The position numbers and the translations under genes are program-made. A stretch of DNA of 40,544 nt. Origin: Planctomycetota bacterium (GTDB lineage Bacteria > Planctomycetota > Planctomycetia > Pirellulales > Lacipirellulaceae). This document shows, one piece after another, positions 25,522-33,935 of this stretch. The notes beneath the pieces are model-generated. The model was not told the origin of the DNA. It searched no databases and was given only the letters and a program-made list of their open reading frames with translations. Each line of letters opens with the position of its first letter. Positions within the stretch are counted from its first letter, which is position 1. The stretch lies in the NCBI GenBank assembly GCA_024278955.1, contig JAJRSE010000108.1:1-40544 (forward strand). Reading direction: 5' to 3'.

Positions 25522-26121
25522 ATGTTATTACGAGGAACAATACGCTCGCTGAATGCTGACAAGGGATTTGGGTTTCTCCAACCAGAGGGGGCTGGGGAAG
25601 ATCTATTTTTTCATTGCTCGGCAGTGGAATCTGATTTTACGGCGTTGGAGCTTGAGCAGTCGGTAGAGTATGAGGTCGATCCTGCAGCGGAGAAGCCGCG
25701 GGCGAAGCGGGTTGTTGGCGGTTCGCTTGGCGGAGCGCCGAAGGCGCAGGGGACGAGTCGAGGCTATGAAGGCAAGTCGCCTGGCGTTCGTGGGCGAAGT
25801 CGTTCTTTCGGGAGTCGTCCAGAGCCTGATTACCAGTTTGGCTATGTTACGAAGTTGCCCCGCAAGAATCCGATTGGGTTTATTTCGTCGACTAAGGGTG
25901 GTGCGGAGTTCTATTTTGAGCCAAAGGATGTGCGTGGCATAAAATTCGCGATGTTGCAGGTGGGCGATTATGTGCGCTTCTTGGCGATGGCGAATGCGTC
26001 CGATCCGAAGCAGCCGCTGGCAAAGTCGGTGGAGGTGGTGCCGAAGCCGCTGCCGAAGGATGAGAGTCGTCTTGCGCGGCATCCGAAGGCGCGGCGTCGT
26101 AAGCCGACTTGGCGATCTTGA
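25522..26121 (+). CDS. Protein with two cold-shock domains
   Basis: The 199-residue protein begins LRGTIRSLNADKGFGFLQPEG with the RNP1-like KGFGFL and then DLFFHCSAVE (RNP2-like), a cold-shock/CspA-type OB fold at residues 3-68. After an Arg/Gly/Ser-rich linker (about 70-108) comes a second, diverged cold-shock-like unit (about 106-172: GYVTKLPRKNPIGFISS, AEFYFEPKDVRG, LQVGDYVRFLAMANA). The C-terminus is strongly basic (RHPKARRRKPTWRS). It should bind RNA or single-stranded DNA. It is the lone plus-strand gene in this stretch, flanked by minus-strand lipid and secretion genes. Whether it responds to cold cannot be told. Confidence 0.85.
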   Translation: MLLRGTIRSLNADKGFGFLQPEGAGEDLFFHCSAVESDFTALELEQSVEYEVDPAAEKPRAKRVVGGSLGGAPKAQGTSRGYEGKSPGVRGRSRSFGSRPEPDYQFGYVTKLPRKNPIGFISSTKGGAEFYFEPKDVRGIKFAMLQVGDYVRFLAMANASDPKQPLAKSVEVVPKPLPKDESRLARHPKARRRKPTWRS

Positions 26122-26345
26122 AGAACGTAAACTGGTCAGGTCTAATATTGGCAAACTAGTGCTTTGTCACCGCTTAATCAAGCGCAAAGGCTTTGCTTAG
26201 ACGTTGGTTTGGCGACAACCGACGAAGCAACTCAAGCTGCACCGCATAGGCTTCGGGCGAGGTATCCGGTTGTGTAGGGAGCTTGTTGCATGGCTAGCCC
26301 AATCGTACCGCAGGTCTCCGATCTCGGCTAGCTATCCGCCTTCTT

Positions 26346-27641
26346 TCAATACCGCCCATGGTACGTATGATTTTGCCGACTCGTCGTCAGGGGCGTACCT
26401 GTGCCCCCTGGATGCGACGGGGCACCCGGACCTCGGCTTTCAATAAAGAGCAACGCGTCGGCTCGAGGGGCCGACTTCGGCAGCGGCAGTGCATCGGTCA
26501 AGAGATTTGGCTTTCTCGGGCCAGGCGTAGCGACCACGCCCATGCTCAGCAGCAACACATGATCGGTAGGCCAGCGGAATCGCTCGTGCAGCTCGACCAT
26601 CGTCATCTGAGGCACCTGGCATTCGGCTCGTTGGTTCGGCGCGATCGACGAGGGAACTTCTAGTTTCACCGAAATCATTTTTTCAACTTGAGCCAATCGG
26701 ACTTTCACAACCGCATCGACGGTTCGCGTATCCAAAGCCAACAGCGGACTAAACTCCAACGAAAAACCTTCGTCAAGCTGGCCTAGCTCTGGTTGGTAGC
26801 CGGGCCAGGTTTGGTCGGTACGTACAATGCCCTTGGTGTATGAGCGAGTCTTCATCGAAGAAATGACAAGCGACTGGCCATTCCTGGCCATTTGGTGCGG
26901 GGGATTATGCTCGCGGTAGTCGGTCCGACGTCGCAGCTCAGACATCAAAAGCGCGGCATCTTCCTTGGCTAACAACCATCCTTGCACGCCTGGCGACTGG
27001 ACCGAGAGCGGCGTCATTAGCGGCAGCGCACGGGCTCGCCAGTTAGGATTTCTGATCGTGACAATTCGCAGGCCAAATCCATGATTCTCGGCTTGATTAT
27101 TCACAAAGCGGTCGACGATATCGGCCACCACGGCTTGCATCTGGGGCGTGTGATAGACACGCAGCACTCGCTTGTCGGCACTCAGAAGCACCGGCGTGGA
27201 GTGCCAGGCCTCGTAACCCGTTTCGCGGAGAATCCAGTCGACAATGGTCTGTTCAGGGTGGTTCGTGTCCTGGATTCGAAGTGTGTAAGGGCTAATGTCG
27301 TACTCTCGCCAAACCTGACCATGTTCGTTCGGCAGCGTGTTGTTGCCTTTGGTCACTTGGGCCCGTGTAGGGCGATTTCCAGGCGCCGGAGTCGCGGGGC
27401 TCGAGCTGCCGGTGGTTGGCGTCACCGGACTCGTGGCCGAGTTGCCGGGGGATTGCGCCGAGTTGCTGGCGGTTTGGACGGCGGTTGGGACATAGCGAGG
27501 ACGTGCCGAATTGCCTTGCGGCGCACGCCAACCCGTTGCGCCAGGCCGAACCATGGCAGCGCCAGAAGTTGCCGGCTGCGCGCGAGCGAGTGGTAAAGTC
27601 AGTTGACAGAGCAGGGCAATCGCAGCGATGCGAAGGAGCAT
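26346..27641 (-). CDS. Exported secretin-like protein of unknown function
   Basis: The protein (431 residues from ATG 27641) starts with a signal peptide (MLLRIAAIALLCQLTLPLARA, cut near AQP) preceded by an AGGAG site. A Pro/Ser/Thr/Asn-rich linker (about 25-90) follows. Residues about 105-185 resemble a secretin N-domain (TIVDWILRETGYEAWHS, LRVYHTPQMQAVVADIVDRF). The C-terminal part (GFSLEFSPLLALDTRTVDAVVKVRL, QVPQMTMVELHERFRWPTDHVLLLSMGVVATPG, LLFIESRG) resembles the beta-domain of type II/III secretins, though this match is remote and by eye only. A longer reading to 27710 is unlikely because of the clear signal peptide. No other secretion genes adjoin it. Confidence 0.6.
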   Translation of the reverse strand: MLLRIAAIALLCQLTLPLARAQPATSGAAMVRPGATGWRAPQGNSARPRYVPTAVQTASNSAQSPGNSATSPVTPTTGSSSPATPAPGNRPTRAQVTKGNNTLPNEHGQVWREYDISPYTLRIQDTNHPEQTIVDWILRETGYEAWHSTPVLLSADKRVLRVYHTPQMQAVVADIVDRFVNNQAENHGFGLRIVTIRNPNWRARALPLMTPLSVQSPGVQGWLLAKEDAALLMSELRRRTDYREHNPPHQMARNGQSLVISSMKTRSYTKGIVRTDQTWPGYQPELGQLDEGFSLEFSPLLALDTRTVDAVVKVRLAQVEKMISVKLEVPSSIAPNQRAECQVPQMTMVELHERFRWPTDHVLLLSMGVVATPGPRKPNLLTDALPLPKSAPRADALLFIESRGPGAPSHPGGTGTPLTTSRQNHTYHGRY

Positions 27642-27760
27642 CGGATTTCTCCTAGTGGGGAAAGTTCCTTTTGAGGGGCGGCGAGTATAGAAAGCGTCCC
27701 AGAGAACCACAAGGCCGGAGCAGCCACACCCTCACTGCAATTTCAGCCCATATAGCCAGA

Positions 27761-27780
27761 ACCGCCACGCGGTCCGAAAA
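27761..27780. repeat. Dispersed repeat CCGCCACGYGGTCCGA, copy 2
   Basis: ACCGCCACGCGGTCCGAAAA lies in the 221-base spacer between fabF and the exported protein gene. It matches the copies at 12764-12786 and 37184-37208. Confidence 0.7.
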
Positions 27781-27862
27781 CTCTGAGGTGATCGCGCCTT
27801 TGGCTCTCGTCGACTAGCAAAAAAAGAACCTGCTAGCAGCCAATACAAGAACAGAAATGGCC

Positions 27863-29101
27863 CTAAGCAAACTGCCCAGCAATAATCGAGGCGTTGTGCC
27901 CGCCAAATCCAAAGCTATTGCTCATGATATGCTGGAGCTTCCGCTCCCGAGGCGTATTCGGCGTGTAGTCCAAATCGCAATCCGGGTCGGGGGTTTCGTA
28001 ATTGATTGTGGGCGGAATCGTTTGGTCACGCAGCGCCAGCAAACTCAGAATCATTTCGACGCCACCGCTAGCACCCAGCAGATGCCCCAGCTGGCTCTTC
28101 GTACTAGAAATGCTCAGCTTATGAGCCCAGTTTTCAAATACCCGTTTCACGGCGGTTGTCTCGGCCTTATCGCCAAGCGGAGTGCTCGTGCCATGGGCGT
28201 TGATGTAGCCGATATCTTCAGGGTTGAGTTTTGCGTTGCGCAACGCTTCGCTCATCGCACGGGCTGCGCCGCTCCCCTCGGCATCGGGTTGGGTGATGTG
28301 GCCCGCATCGGCACTCGTGCCATAGCCGAGTATCTCGCCGTAGATTTTTGCACCGCGAGCTTGGGCGTGCTCCAATTCTTCAAACATCAAAATGCCGGCA
28401 CCCTCCGAGAGAACAAATCCATCGCGGTCGGCATCGAAAGGTCGACTTGCTCCAGCAGGGTTGTCGTGGCGCGTCGAGAGGGCTTTCATATTGGCAAAGC
28501 CGCTAATTCCGATCGGCGTGACCGCCGCTTCGGTGCCCCCGGTAATCATGACGTCGGCTTCATCGTATCGAATTGCCTTGAAGGCATCGCCCATGGCATT
28601 GGTCGCACTAGCACAAGCAGTAGCTACGGCGTAGTTGGGCCCTCGCAGCCCGAAGCGAATCGAAAGGTGCCCGCTGGCCGCGTTGAGCATAAGCTTGGGA
28701 ATCGTAAACGCCGACACTTTGTCGGGGCCTTTTAGAATGAGCCGTTTTTCCTGCGTCTCGACTTCGTTGAGCCCGCCAATGCCAGAGCCCATGATCACGC
28801 CCGAGCGGAAAGGATCGTACTTAGAAAAGTCGATCCCCGAGTCTTCGACCGCATCGGCCCCAGCAACCAGCGCAAACTGGGTGAACAAGTCCACCCGTTT
28901 TATTTCGCGTTTGGGGATGTAACCTTCGGTTGAAAAGTCCTGGACATCGCCAGCAAACTTCACCTTATGGTCTGAAGCGTCAAAAGCGCGCAGCGGATGG
29001 ATACCGCTTTCGCCTGCGAGAACCTTTTTCCAAAGCTTCTCAAGCTGCGAACTAAGCGACGTAACAACGCCTACCCCGGTTACGACTACCCGACGTTTCA
29101 T
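27863..29101 (-). CDS. fabF: Beta-ketoacyl-ACP synthase II
   Basis: This 412-residue condensing enzyme elongates acyl-ACP with malonyl-ACP in fatty-acid synthesis. The catalytic triad is intact: Cys163 in AVATACASATN, His303 in NAHGTSTPLGD and His340 in KSQLGHLLGASG, with the gatekeeper region and the C-terminal SNSFGFGGHN. I start at ATG 29101 (MKRRVVVTGVGVV), ten bases after the acpP stop; a reading to 29215 would overlap acpP. The order fabD-fabG-acpP-fabF is a classic cluster. FabH and PlsX, often next to rpmF, are missing here. Confidence 0.97.
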   Translation of the reverse strand: MKRRVVVTGVGVVTSLSSQLEKLWKKVLAGESGIHPLRAFDASDHKVKFAGDVQDFSTEGYIPKREIKRVDLFTQFALVAGADAVEDSGIDFSKYDPFRSGVIMGSGIGGLNEVETQEKRLILKGPDKVSAFTIPKLMLNAASGHLSIRFGLRGPNYAVATACASATNAMGDAFKAIRYDEADVMITGGTEAAVTPIGISGFANMKALSTRHDNPAGASRPFDADRDGFVLSEGAGILMFEELEHAQARGAKIYGEILGYGTSADAGHITQPDAEGSGAARAMSEALRNAKLNPEDIGYINAHGTSTPLGDKAETTAVKRVFENWAHKLSISSTKSQLGHLLGASGGVEMILSLLALRDQTIPPTINYETPDPDCDLDYTPNTPRERKLQHIMSNSFGFGGHNASIIAGQFA

Positions 29102-29111
29102 GGCAAGCCAA

Positions 29112-29354
29112 TCAGCCTTTGCCAGAGTTTTGGTCGATGAAGTCAACAGCTTGTCCAACGGTCTGGATCTTTTCTGCCGCTTCGTCTGGAATGTTGATAT
29201 CGAACTCTTCTTCAAGCTCCATCACTAGCTCGACCGTGTCGAGCGAGTCGGCTCCTAGGTCGTTCACAAAGGAGGTTTCCGGTGTGAGCTTGTCTTTGTC
29301 GACACCAAGTTGTTCGGAGACGATATCCGTTACGCGTTCGAGTACTGAGGCCAC
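29112..29354 (-). CDS. acpP: Acyl carrier protein
   Basis: ACP carries growing acyl chains on a phosphopantetheine arm. From the GTG at 29354 the protein has 80 residues, with the attachment Ser37 in [21 protein letters not shown] and the acidic helix II. A TTG seven codons upstream (29372) is possible, but the GTG has AAGGGGG 8 to 9 bases before it and gives the normal length. It lies ten bases before fabF. The 269-base leader up to fabG is AT-rich and carries short direct repeats, so acpP-fabF may have its own promoter. Confidence 0.97.
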   Translation of the reverse strand: MASVLERVTDIVSEQLGVDKDKLTPETSFVNDLGADSLDTVELVMELEEEFDINIPDEAAEKIQTVGQAVDFIDQNSGKG

Positions 29355-29490
29355 GCGGTGGTCCCCCTTCAAAGCTTCAGAGTGTTGGTGATGCTGCCCG
29401 AAACTTTTCGAGCAGCTATGAATAAATATCTTTTTTGGTTGTTGTGTTTAATCCGCGGCAAGCTACCAAGCATCCATCGCGACGACTAAG

Positions 29491-29591
29491 GTAGGCTGCT
29501 CAAAATAGAACAAGTAGGTTGTTCAAGATAGAGCGGCTCCGCAAGATAAGGTCAATTTATAACCTTTCTCAAATAGGTTGTCCAGGTCGGA
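29491..29591. repeat. Short direct repeats GTAGGYTGYTCAARATAGA
   Basis: Copies at 29491-29509 and 29514-29532 differ at three positions; a weaker third copy (ATAGGTTGTCCAGGTCGGA) is at 29573-29591. They sit between fabG and acpP. I see no hairpin in them; they may be planctomycete word-like spacer repeats or binding sites. Confidence 0.65.
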
Positions 29592-29623
29592 CGAAGCCTG
29601 GAAATGCGGTGAAAAATGTCAAA

Positions 29624-30394
29624 TTAAGCGGTCAGGCCACCATCGAGCGTCAAAACTTGTCCGGTGATATACGCCCCCGATTCGCTCGCCAAGTACAACA
29701 CCGCATCAGCGATTTCCTGCGACTCGCCCAACCGTTTCAGCGGCACTCGCTTCTTCACCTCGTCTTGAACCATCGGGCCGAGGGCGTCGGTCATCTCGGT
29801 CGAGATAAAGCCGGGGCAAATCGCGTTTACCGTCACTTTGCGACCCGCAATTTCGCGAGCCACCGTCTGAGTCAGCCCAATGACCCCTGCCTTCGAGGCC
29901 GAGTAGTTCGCCTGCCCAGGGTTGCCCATCAGCCCCGAAACACTCGAAATATTGATGATTCGCCCATACCGCTTCCGCATCATCGCCAAAATGCCAGCAC
30001 GGGTAAACAAAAACACCGACCGCAGATTGGTCGTGATTACGTCGTCCCAATCCTCGTCGGTCATTCGCGGAATCAGCGTATCCCGGGTGATCCCTGCATT
30101 GTTGACCAGAATATCAAGCTGCTCCCAATCTTCGAGCACCTGCTCAAAAAGCTTTTCCACCGCAGCCGAATCCGTGACGTCGCACGGATAGATAGCCGCA
30201 GTACCGCCCGCAGCAGCGATTTCGTCTGCCGTCTCTTTCAGCTTCTCTTCGTTACGGGCAACGCAGGCTACCTTCGCGCCCGATTTGCCCAAGGCCAACG
30301 CAATCGCTTTGCCAATCCCTCGCGAGGCACCTGTCACCAAAGCGGTTTGGCCCGAAAGGTCGACCTGAATACGGCGGCAAATTTTGTCTGACAT
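29624..30394 (-). CDS. fabG: 3-oxoacyl-ACP reductase
   Basis: FabG reduces 3-oxoacyl-ACP with NADPH. The 256-residue protein (ATG 30394, MSDKICRRIQVDL) shows the short-chain dehydrogenase marks: cofactor loop TGASRGIG, the NNAG motif (NILVNNAGITRD), Ser in ISSVSG, the YxxxK motif in ANYSASKAG, and PGFISTEMT. The C-terminus YITGQVLTLDGGL is typical. A reading to 30430 is less likely as it adds residues out of family. The 64-base gap to fabD and shared strand suggest co-transcription. Confidence 0.97.
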   Translation of the reverse strand: MSDKICRRIQVDLSGQTALVTGASRGIGKAIALALGKSGAKVACVARNEEKLKETADEIAAAGGTAAIYPCDVTDSAAVEKLFEQVLEDWEQLDILVNNAGITRDTLIPRMTDEDWDDVITTNLRSVFLFTRAGILAMMRKRYGRIINISSVSGLMGNPGQANYSASKAGVIGLTQTVAREIAGRKVTVNAICPGFISTEMTDALGPMVQDEVKKRVPLKRLGESQEIADAVLYLASESGAYITGQVLTLDGGLTA

Positions 30395-30458
30395 CTTGGT
30401 GTCTCGATTTCTATTGAGGGGGTAGGGCAAATCGCCGCAACCTGACGGGGTTGATGGG

Positions 30459-31367
30459 CTAAGCCGAAATGTTTTCGCAGGGCAGCTTACGGGCGATCCG
30501 CTTCAAAAGGCCTCGCAGCACCCGGCCGGGACCCAGTTCGTAGCAGGCTTCGATCTTGAATTCATCGATCAACCATCGCATCGATTTTTCCCACAGCACG
30601 GGGCTCACTACCTGGCTTTCCAGCAGTGTTCGTATTTCTTCAGGATCCTCGTGCGCCCGGGCGTCGACGTTTGAAACAACCGGAATCCTTGGCGGACGAA
30701 TCTCTGTTTCGGCGAGGGCGGCTGAGAGCCGGGCCACCGCAGGTTGCATGATCGGTGTATGAAACGCCCCGGCCACGGTCAGCGGAATTACTTTCATCGC
30801 GTCTGCCGCTTCAGCCATCCGCACAACACGGTTGCAAGCCGACTGGCTACCCGAGACGATGATATTCCCCGGGCAAAGCAGATTGGCCACCTGAAGGATC
30901 TCGCCGTCGCGAGCTTCGTCGCAAAGCGATTCGATCGCCTCAAGGTCCATCCCCAGAATGCTAACCATGCTGCTCTCGACCGCATCGGCCGCTTCCTGCA
31001 TCGCTTGGCCGCGAATCTGAACCAGCCGCAATCCCGCTTCAAAGTCGATTGCCCCAGCAAACACCAGGGCCGTGTATTCGCCCAAGCTCAAACCGGCCGC
31101 GACGGCACAATTTTCGACAACTTCTGCCGAGTCGTGCTTCAGTTGCTCTAGGGCTGCAAGCCCACAGACAAACAACGCTGGCTGGCTATGGACGGTCGAA
31201 TTCAGCTTCTCAGCAGGCCCAGCGGCACAGATTTCAAGCAGATCGTAGCCAAGAATCTCGGCAGCCTGATCGAACAACGCTCGCGCTTGTGGCAGCGATT
31301 CGGCCAGCGCGGCACCCATGCCGACCGCCTGAGCGCCCTGTCCAGGAAATAAAAACGCGGTCTTCAT
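30459..31367 (-). CDS. fabD: Malonyl-CoA:ACP transacylase
   Basis: FabD loads malonyl units onto ACP. The 302-residue protein begins MKTAFLFPGQGAQ, has the catalytic Ser94 in GLSLGEY and the catalytic His in GAFHTPIM, and ends in LLKRIARKLPCENISA. In the nucleophile motif the usual GHSLGE reads GLSLGE: the His next to Ser94 is Leu93. The nucleophile itself is kept. I chose ATG 31367; the extension to 31481 is encoded by repeat sequence. It lies between rpmF and fabG, with a 142-base repeat-rich spacer towards rpmF. Confidence 0.96.
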   Translation of the reverse strand: MKTAFLFPGQGAQAVGMGAALAESLPQARALFDQAAEILGYDLLEICAAGPAEKLNSTVHSQPALFVCGLAALEQLKHDSAEVVENCAVAAGLSLGEYTALVFAGAIDFEAGLRLVQIRGQAMQEAADAVESSMVSILGMDLEAIESLCDEARDGEILQVANLLCPGNIIVSGSQSACNRVVRMAEAADAMKVIPLTVAGAFHTPIMQPAVARLSAALAETEIRPPRIPVVSNVDARAHEDPEEIRTLLESQVVSPVLWEKSMRWLIDEFKIEACYELGPGRVLRGLLKRIARKLPCENISA

Positions 31368-31391
31368 AGCACAATGCGAAAGAGGTGACAG

Positions 31392-31502
31392 AGCGAAGAG
31401 GTAAGACAGCGAAGAGGCAAGACAGCGAAGCAAGCACAGAGGGCCATCAAACAAAGGTCCCCCCCAGTCCGAAGGTCCCATAGTCCCAAGGTCCTATAGT
31501 CC
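31392..31502. repeat. Two sets of short tandem repeats between rpmF and fabD
   Basis: AGCGAAGAGGYAAGAC occurs twice back to back (31392-31423) with a shortened third copy. AAGGTCCYATAGTCC occurs twice (31472-31486, 31488-31502) after a related AGTCCG. The second wording resembles TCCCATCAAGTCCAACGGTC upstream of the PrsW gene near 38473. These are spacer repeats of the type seen throughout the window. Confidence 0.75.
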
Positions 31503-31509
31503 TTCTCTT

Positions 31510-31689
31510 CTACTCTTCAGTATCAACAACCGTCCGGCCCATATAATGGCCACAGTTACCACACGCCACATGCGTAGGCGTAGGCTTGCCACACTTCGGG
31601 CACGACTGCAATTGCTTAGCAGTCAGCGCGTTATGCGAACGACGCTTGCCGCTGCGAGAATTAGAATGTTTACGTTTAGGAACGGCCAT
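31510..31689 (-). CDS. rpmF: 50S ribosomal protein L32
   Basis: The 59-residue protein begins MAVPKRKHSNSRSGKRRSHN and carries a zinc-ribbon of two Cys pairs (CPKC and CGNC), then the HYMGR block. It is a structural part of the 50S subunit. The ATG is at 31689. rpmF next to fatty-acid synthesis genes is a widespread arrangement. Normally plsX and fabH lie between rpmF and fabD; here they do not. Confidence 0.96.
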   Translation of the reverse strand: MAVPKRKHSNSRSGKRRSHNALTAKQLQSCPKCGKPTPTHVACGNCGHYMGRTVVDTEE

Positions 31690-31822
31690 GGCTAAAAGGC
31701 TTCCAAAAGTAGGAGGCTTCCAAAAGGGGGGCCCAATCGAAAAAATGTGAATCACACAGGGTAGCCTCCCCAGGGCCCATGTGTCAATGGGGCCGCCGGC
31801 GTGGTGCCGATTGCTGATCCTG

Positions 31823-31831
31823 TGCTATATT
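31823..31831 (+). promoter_or_regulatory. Possible extended -10 promoter element for the Fic gene
   Basis: TGCTATATT (TGn followed by TATATT) lies 65 bases upstream of the Fic ATG. There is no good -35 hexamer at 17 or 18 bases. It is the only promoter-like site in this stretch and remains a guess from consensus. Confidence 0.3.
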
Positions 31832-31895
31832 CCTCGCAAGAAGACACCCTTCCACAAGTCATTGTGGGGGCTCTCGTAGACAAGGACTCGTTTTC

Positions 31896-33002
31896 ATGAA
31901 GCCGTTTGTTCCCCATGATTTGCCGCCCACAGGGCTCGACTATGCGCGGCTTATTGGTTTGGTTGGTCAAGCGAATGCCGCGATTGCCCGTTACGACGGT
32001 ATGTTGCAAAGCGTAGTCAATCCGGCGATTCTGCTGTCGCCTTTGACAACCAACGAGGCCGTTCTGTCATCAAAAATCGAAGGAACTCAGGCAACCCTTG
32101 ATGAAGTTCTTGAACACGAGGCAGGGCAGAGCTACGACGAAGAGAAGACCAAAGACATTCAGGAGATTGTCAACTACCGGCTTGCATTGACTCTTGCCGG
32201 AGAGACACTGGAAAAACAACCGTTGACGCTCTCGTTGTTACAGCATGTTCACGGCATCTTGCTGAATAGTGTTCGTGGGCAGAACAAGTCTCCAGGTGAG
32301 TTTCGGAAAGACCAGAACTGGATTGGTCCGGTTGGCTGTAAACAAGAAGGGGCGACATATGTCCCCCCGGGGCCGTTGCAGCTATTGGACCATTTGCAAG
32401 CTTGGGAAGCGTACACTCAGAGCGATGATGTTGATTACTTGATTCAGGTGGCCGTGGTTCATGCCCAGTTTGAAATCATCCACCCATTCAAGGACGGAAA
32501 TGGCCGCATTGGGCGTCTGCTTATCCCTTTGTTTCTGCATCAGAAGCAATTGCTCGGCACCCCTACGTTCTACTTGAGTGAGTACCTGGAGCAGCATCGC
32601 CAAACTTACTACGACTTGTTATTGGGGATTTCGCAGCGTGGGGAATGGAATGCGTGGATTGAGTTCTTCCTGACCGCTGTGGTTGAACAGGCAAAAAGGA
32701 ATACCGAGAAAGTGCGCCAAACGTTGGAGTTGTATGAGGAGATGAAAGCCGAGATAGCCGAAGCCACGCACTCACAACACGCTATTCATTTACTCGATGC
32801 CATTTTCGACAGGCCGGTCTTCCAAACAAGCGACATCGTGAAGCAGACCAAGCTGCCGAAACAGACCGTGATGCCACTGCTTCTGAAGCTGAAGAATGTT
32901 GGGACTTTGACGACCATTCGCGAAGCAAGTGGACGTAGGCCGGCAATTTTGGCTTTCCCAAAGCTCCTAACCATTACCGAAGGCAAAAAGCTGCCATTTT
33001 GA
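31896..33002 (+). CDS. Fic-domain protein with N-terminal inhibitory helix and C-terminal winged helix
   Basis: Fic enzymes transfer AMP (or another nucleotide part) from a nucleotide to hydroxyl groups of target proteins. The active-site motif HPFKDGNGRIGR is complete at residues 196-207 with catalytic His196. The autoinhibitory motif SxxxE(G/N) is Ser58-Glu62-Gly63 in VLSSKIEGT, so this is the class with an inhibitory helix inside the protein (class II). Residues about 300-368 look like a winged helix-turn-helix (FQTSDIVKQTKLPKQTVMPLLLKLKNVGTLTTIREASGRR), suited to DNA binding. An AAGGA site precedes ATG 31896 by ten bases. Just after the stop lie five TTTGTGTC boxes. Composition is AT-richer than in neighbours, and no partner antitoxin gene is needed or seen. 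Confidence 0.93.
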   Translation: MKPFVPHDLPPTGLDYARLIGLVGQANAAIARYDGMLQSVVNPAILLSPLTTNEAVLSSKIEGTQATLDEVLEHEAGQSYDEEKTKDIQEIVNYRLALTLAGETLEKQPLTLSLLQHVHGILLNSVRGQNKSPGEFRKDQNWIGPVGCKQEGATYVPPGPLQLLDHLQAWEAYTQSDDVDYLIQVAVVHAQFEIIHPFKDGNGRIGRLLIPLFLHQKQLLGTPTFYLSEYLEQHRQTYYDLLLGISQRGEWNAWIEFFLTAVVEQAKRNTEKVRQTLELYEEMKAEIAEATHSQHAIHLLDAIFDRPVFQTSDIVKQTKLPKQTVMPLLLKLKNVGTLTTIREASGRRPAILAFPKLLTITEGKKLPF

Positions 33003-33008
33003 GGCAAG

Positions 33009-33104
33009 TTTGTGTCAAGAATATCAGACACAAAATAGTTTGTGTCCGAGATTTAACGATTTCCTGGACACAAAGAAGCTTGAGTCTGCTAGGCCGGACA
33101 CAAA
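33009..33104. repeat. Five TTTGTGTC/GACACAAA boxes downstream of the Fic gene
   Basis: TTTGTGTC at 33009-33016 and 33039-33046 (the latter followed by C), and the reverse form GACACAAA at 33027-33034, 33067-33074 and 33097-33104 (the last two preceded by G). They form several inverted pairs within 96 bases, directly after the Fic stop (33002). They could be binding sites for the Fic winged helix, a terminator, or a remnant recombination site. Confidence 0.8.
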
Positions 33105-33249
33105 CTACGAGAGAAAATCCCTAACGCCAGATTCGGGTTGAAGCACTTCTAGTATGGGCAGATTTGCTGTATTTGACGAGCTTTCCTCGCTTTTCCCCCC
33201 CCACTTCTCCGCTATACTCCCTCCATCGGCAACCCCCAACGGAGTGAAC

Positions 33250-33921
33250 ATGCCCACACCTACCAGTCCAGACCAACAAACCTGGCACATCGTCCAGCGC
33301 TGGCAGCAGTACGAGGGCGAAGCCCGGGCCAATCTGCTGCGGATCGCCGCGATCGGCACCTTCTACCTCATTCACCTCTGGAACTATTTCAGCAGCCAAG
33401 GAAAACTGCCCGATTGGGGCTTCCTTCAACTCGCCAAGGCCGGCGAAATCGATCGTCGCTTTCACGTCATGGTCACGCTACTGGCATTGGCTTGGCTCGC
33501 GGCCGCAGCAGCCGTCCATCTTTCGCTACGGGCGAGAGTTTTTCCCATCTGGCTGCCAATTACGTCAATCACGGTCGACCTACTTTTCTTGTCAGGCATC
33601 CTCTGCATTTCGTCGGGACCACGTAGCCCACTGGTCGTGGGTTACTTTTTGATCGTCGCACTGGCAGCGTTACGATTCAGCTTGCCATTGGTGCGAGTTG
33701 CTACGATAGGGGGCATGTTCGGTTACCTCGGCGTGTTGGGTTGCGCAAAATGGCCCGCCGTGTTCGGACTCGCCACAGAAGTCGATCGGTCGGTGCCGCG
33801 ATTCCATCAGCTGGTCTTTCTCGTCGGACTTGGCCTCACCGGCATCGTTCTCGGGCAGGTCATCCGTCGTATGCGACGATTGGCCGAGGATTACGCCCAA
33901 CGATTAAGCCCCCACGAATAA
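33250..33921 (+). CDS. Integral membrane protein, unknown function
   Basis: I do not recognise the family. From ATG 33250 (GGAG site 6 bases upstream) the protein has 223 residues and about six hydrophobic helices: around 32-48, 74-95, 100-122, 126-146, 151-172 and 190-213. The N-terminal 30 residues and the C-terminal 15 (RRMRRLAEDYAQRL) are likely cytoplasmic, the latter like the start of a coiled linker into a signalling domain, as in sensor proteins cut short; no such domain follows. A reading to 33154 is possible but poorly supported. It begins a run of three small membrane-protein genes leading to the radical SAM gene. Confidence 0.7.
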   Translation: MPTPTSPDQQTWHIVQRWQQYEGEARANLLRIAAIGTFYLIHLWNYFSSQGKLPDWGFLQLAKAGEIDRRFHVMVTLLALAWLAAAAAVHLSLRARVFPIWLPITSITVDLLFLSGILCISSGPRSPLVVGYFLIVALAALRFSLPLVRVATIGGMFGYLGVLGCAKWPAVFGLATEVDRSVPRFHQLVFLVGLGLTGIVLGQVIRRMRRLAEDYAQRLSPHE

Positions 33922-33935
33922 ACTAAGGAACCCGC

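Noticed and set aside
31752..32009. Minus-strand 85-residue frame overlapping the Fic start
   Set aside because: It runs through the Fic leader and N-terminus in antisense and shows no recognisable features.
33009..33104. Intrinsic terminator after the Fic gene
   Set aside because: The boxes are AT-balanced, partly spaced beyond stem distance and not followed by a T-tract; binding sites are more likely.
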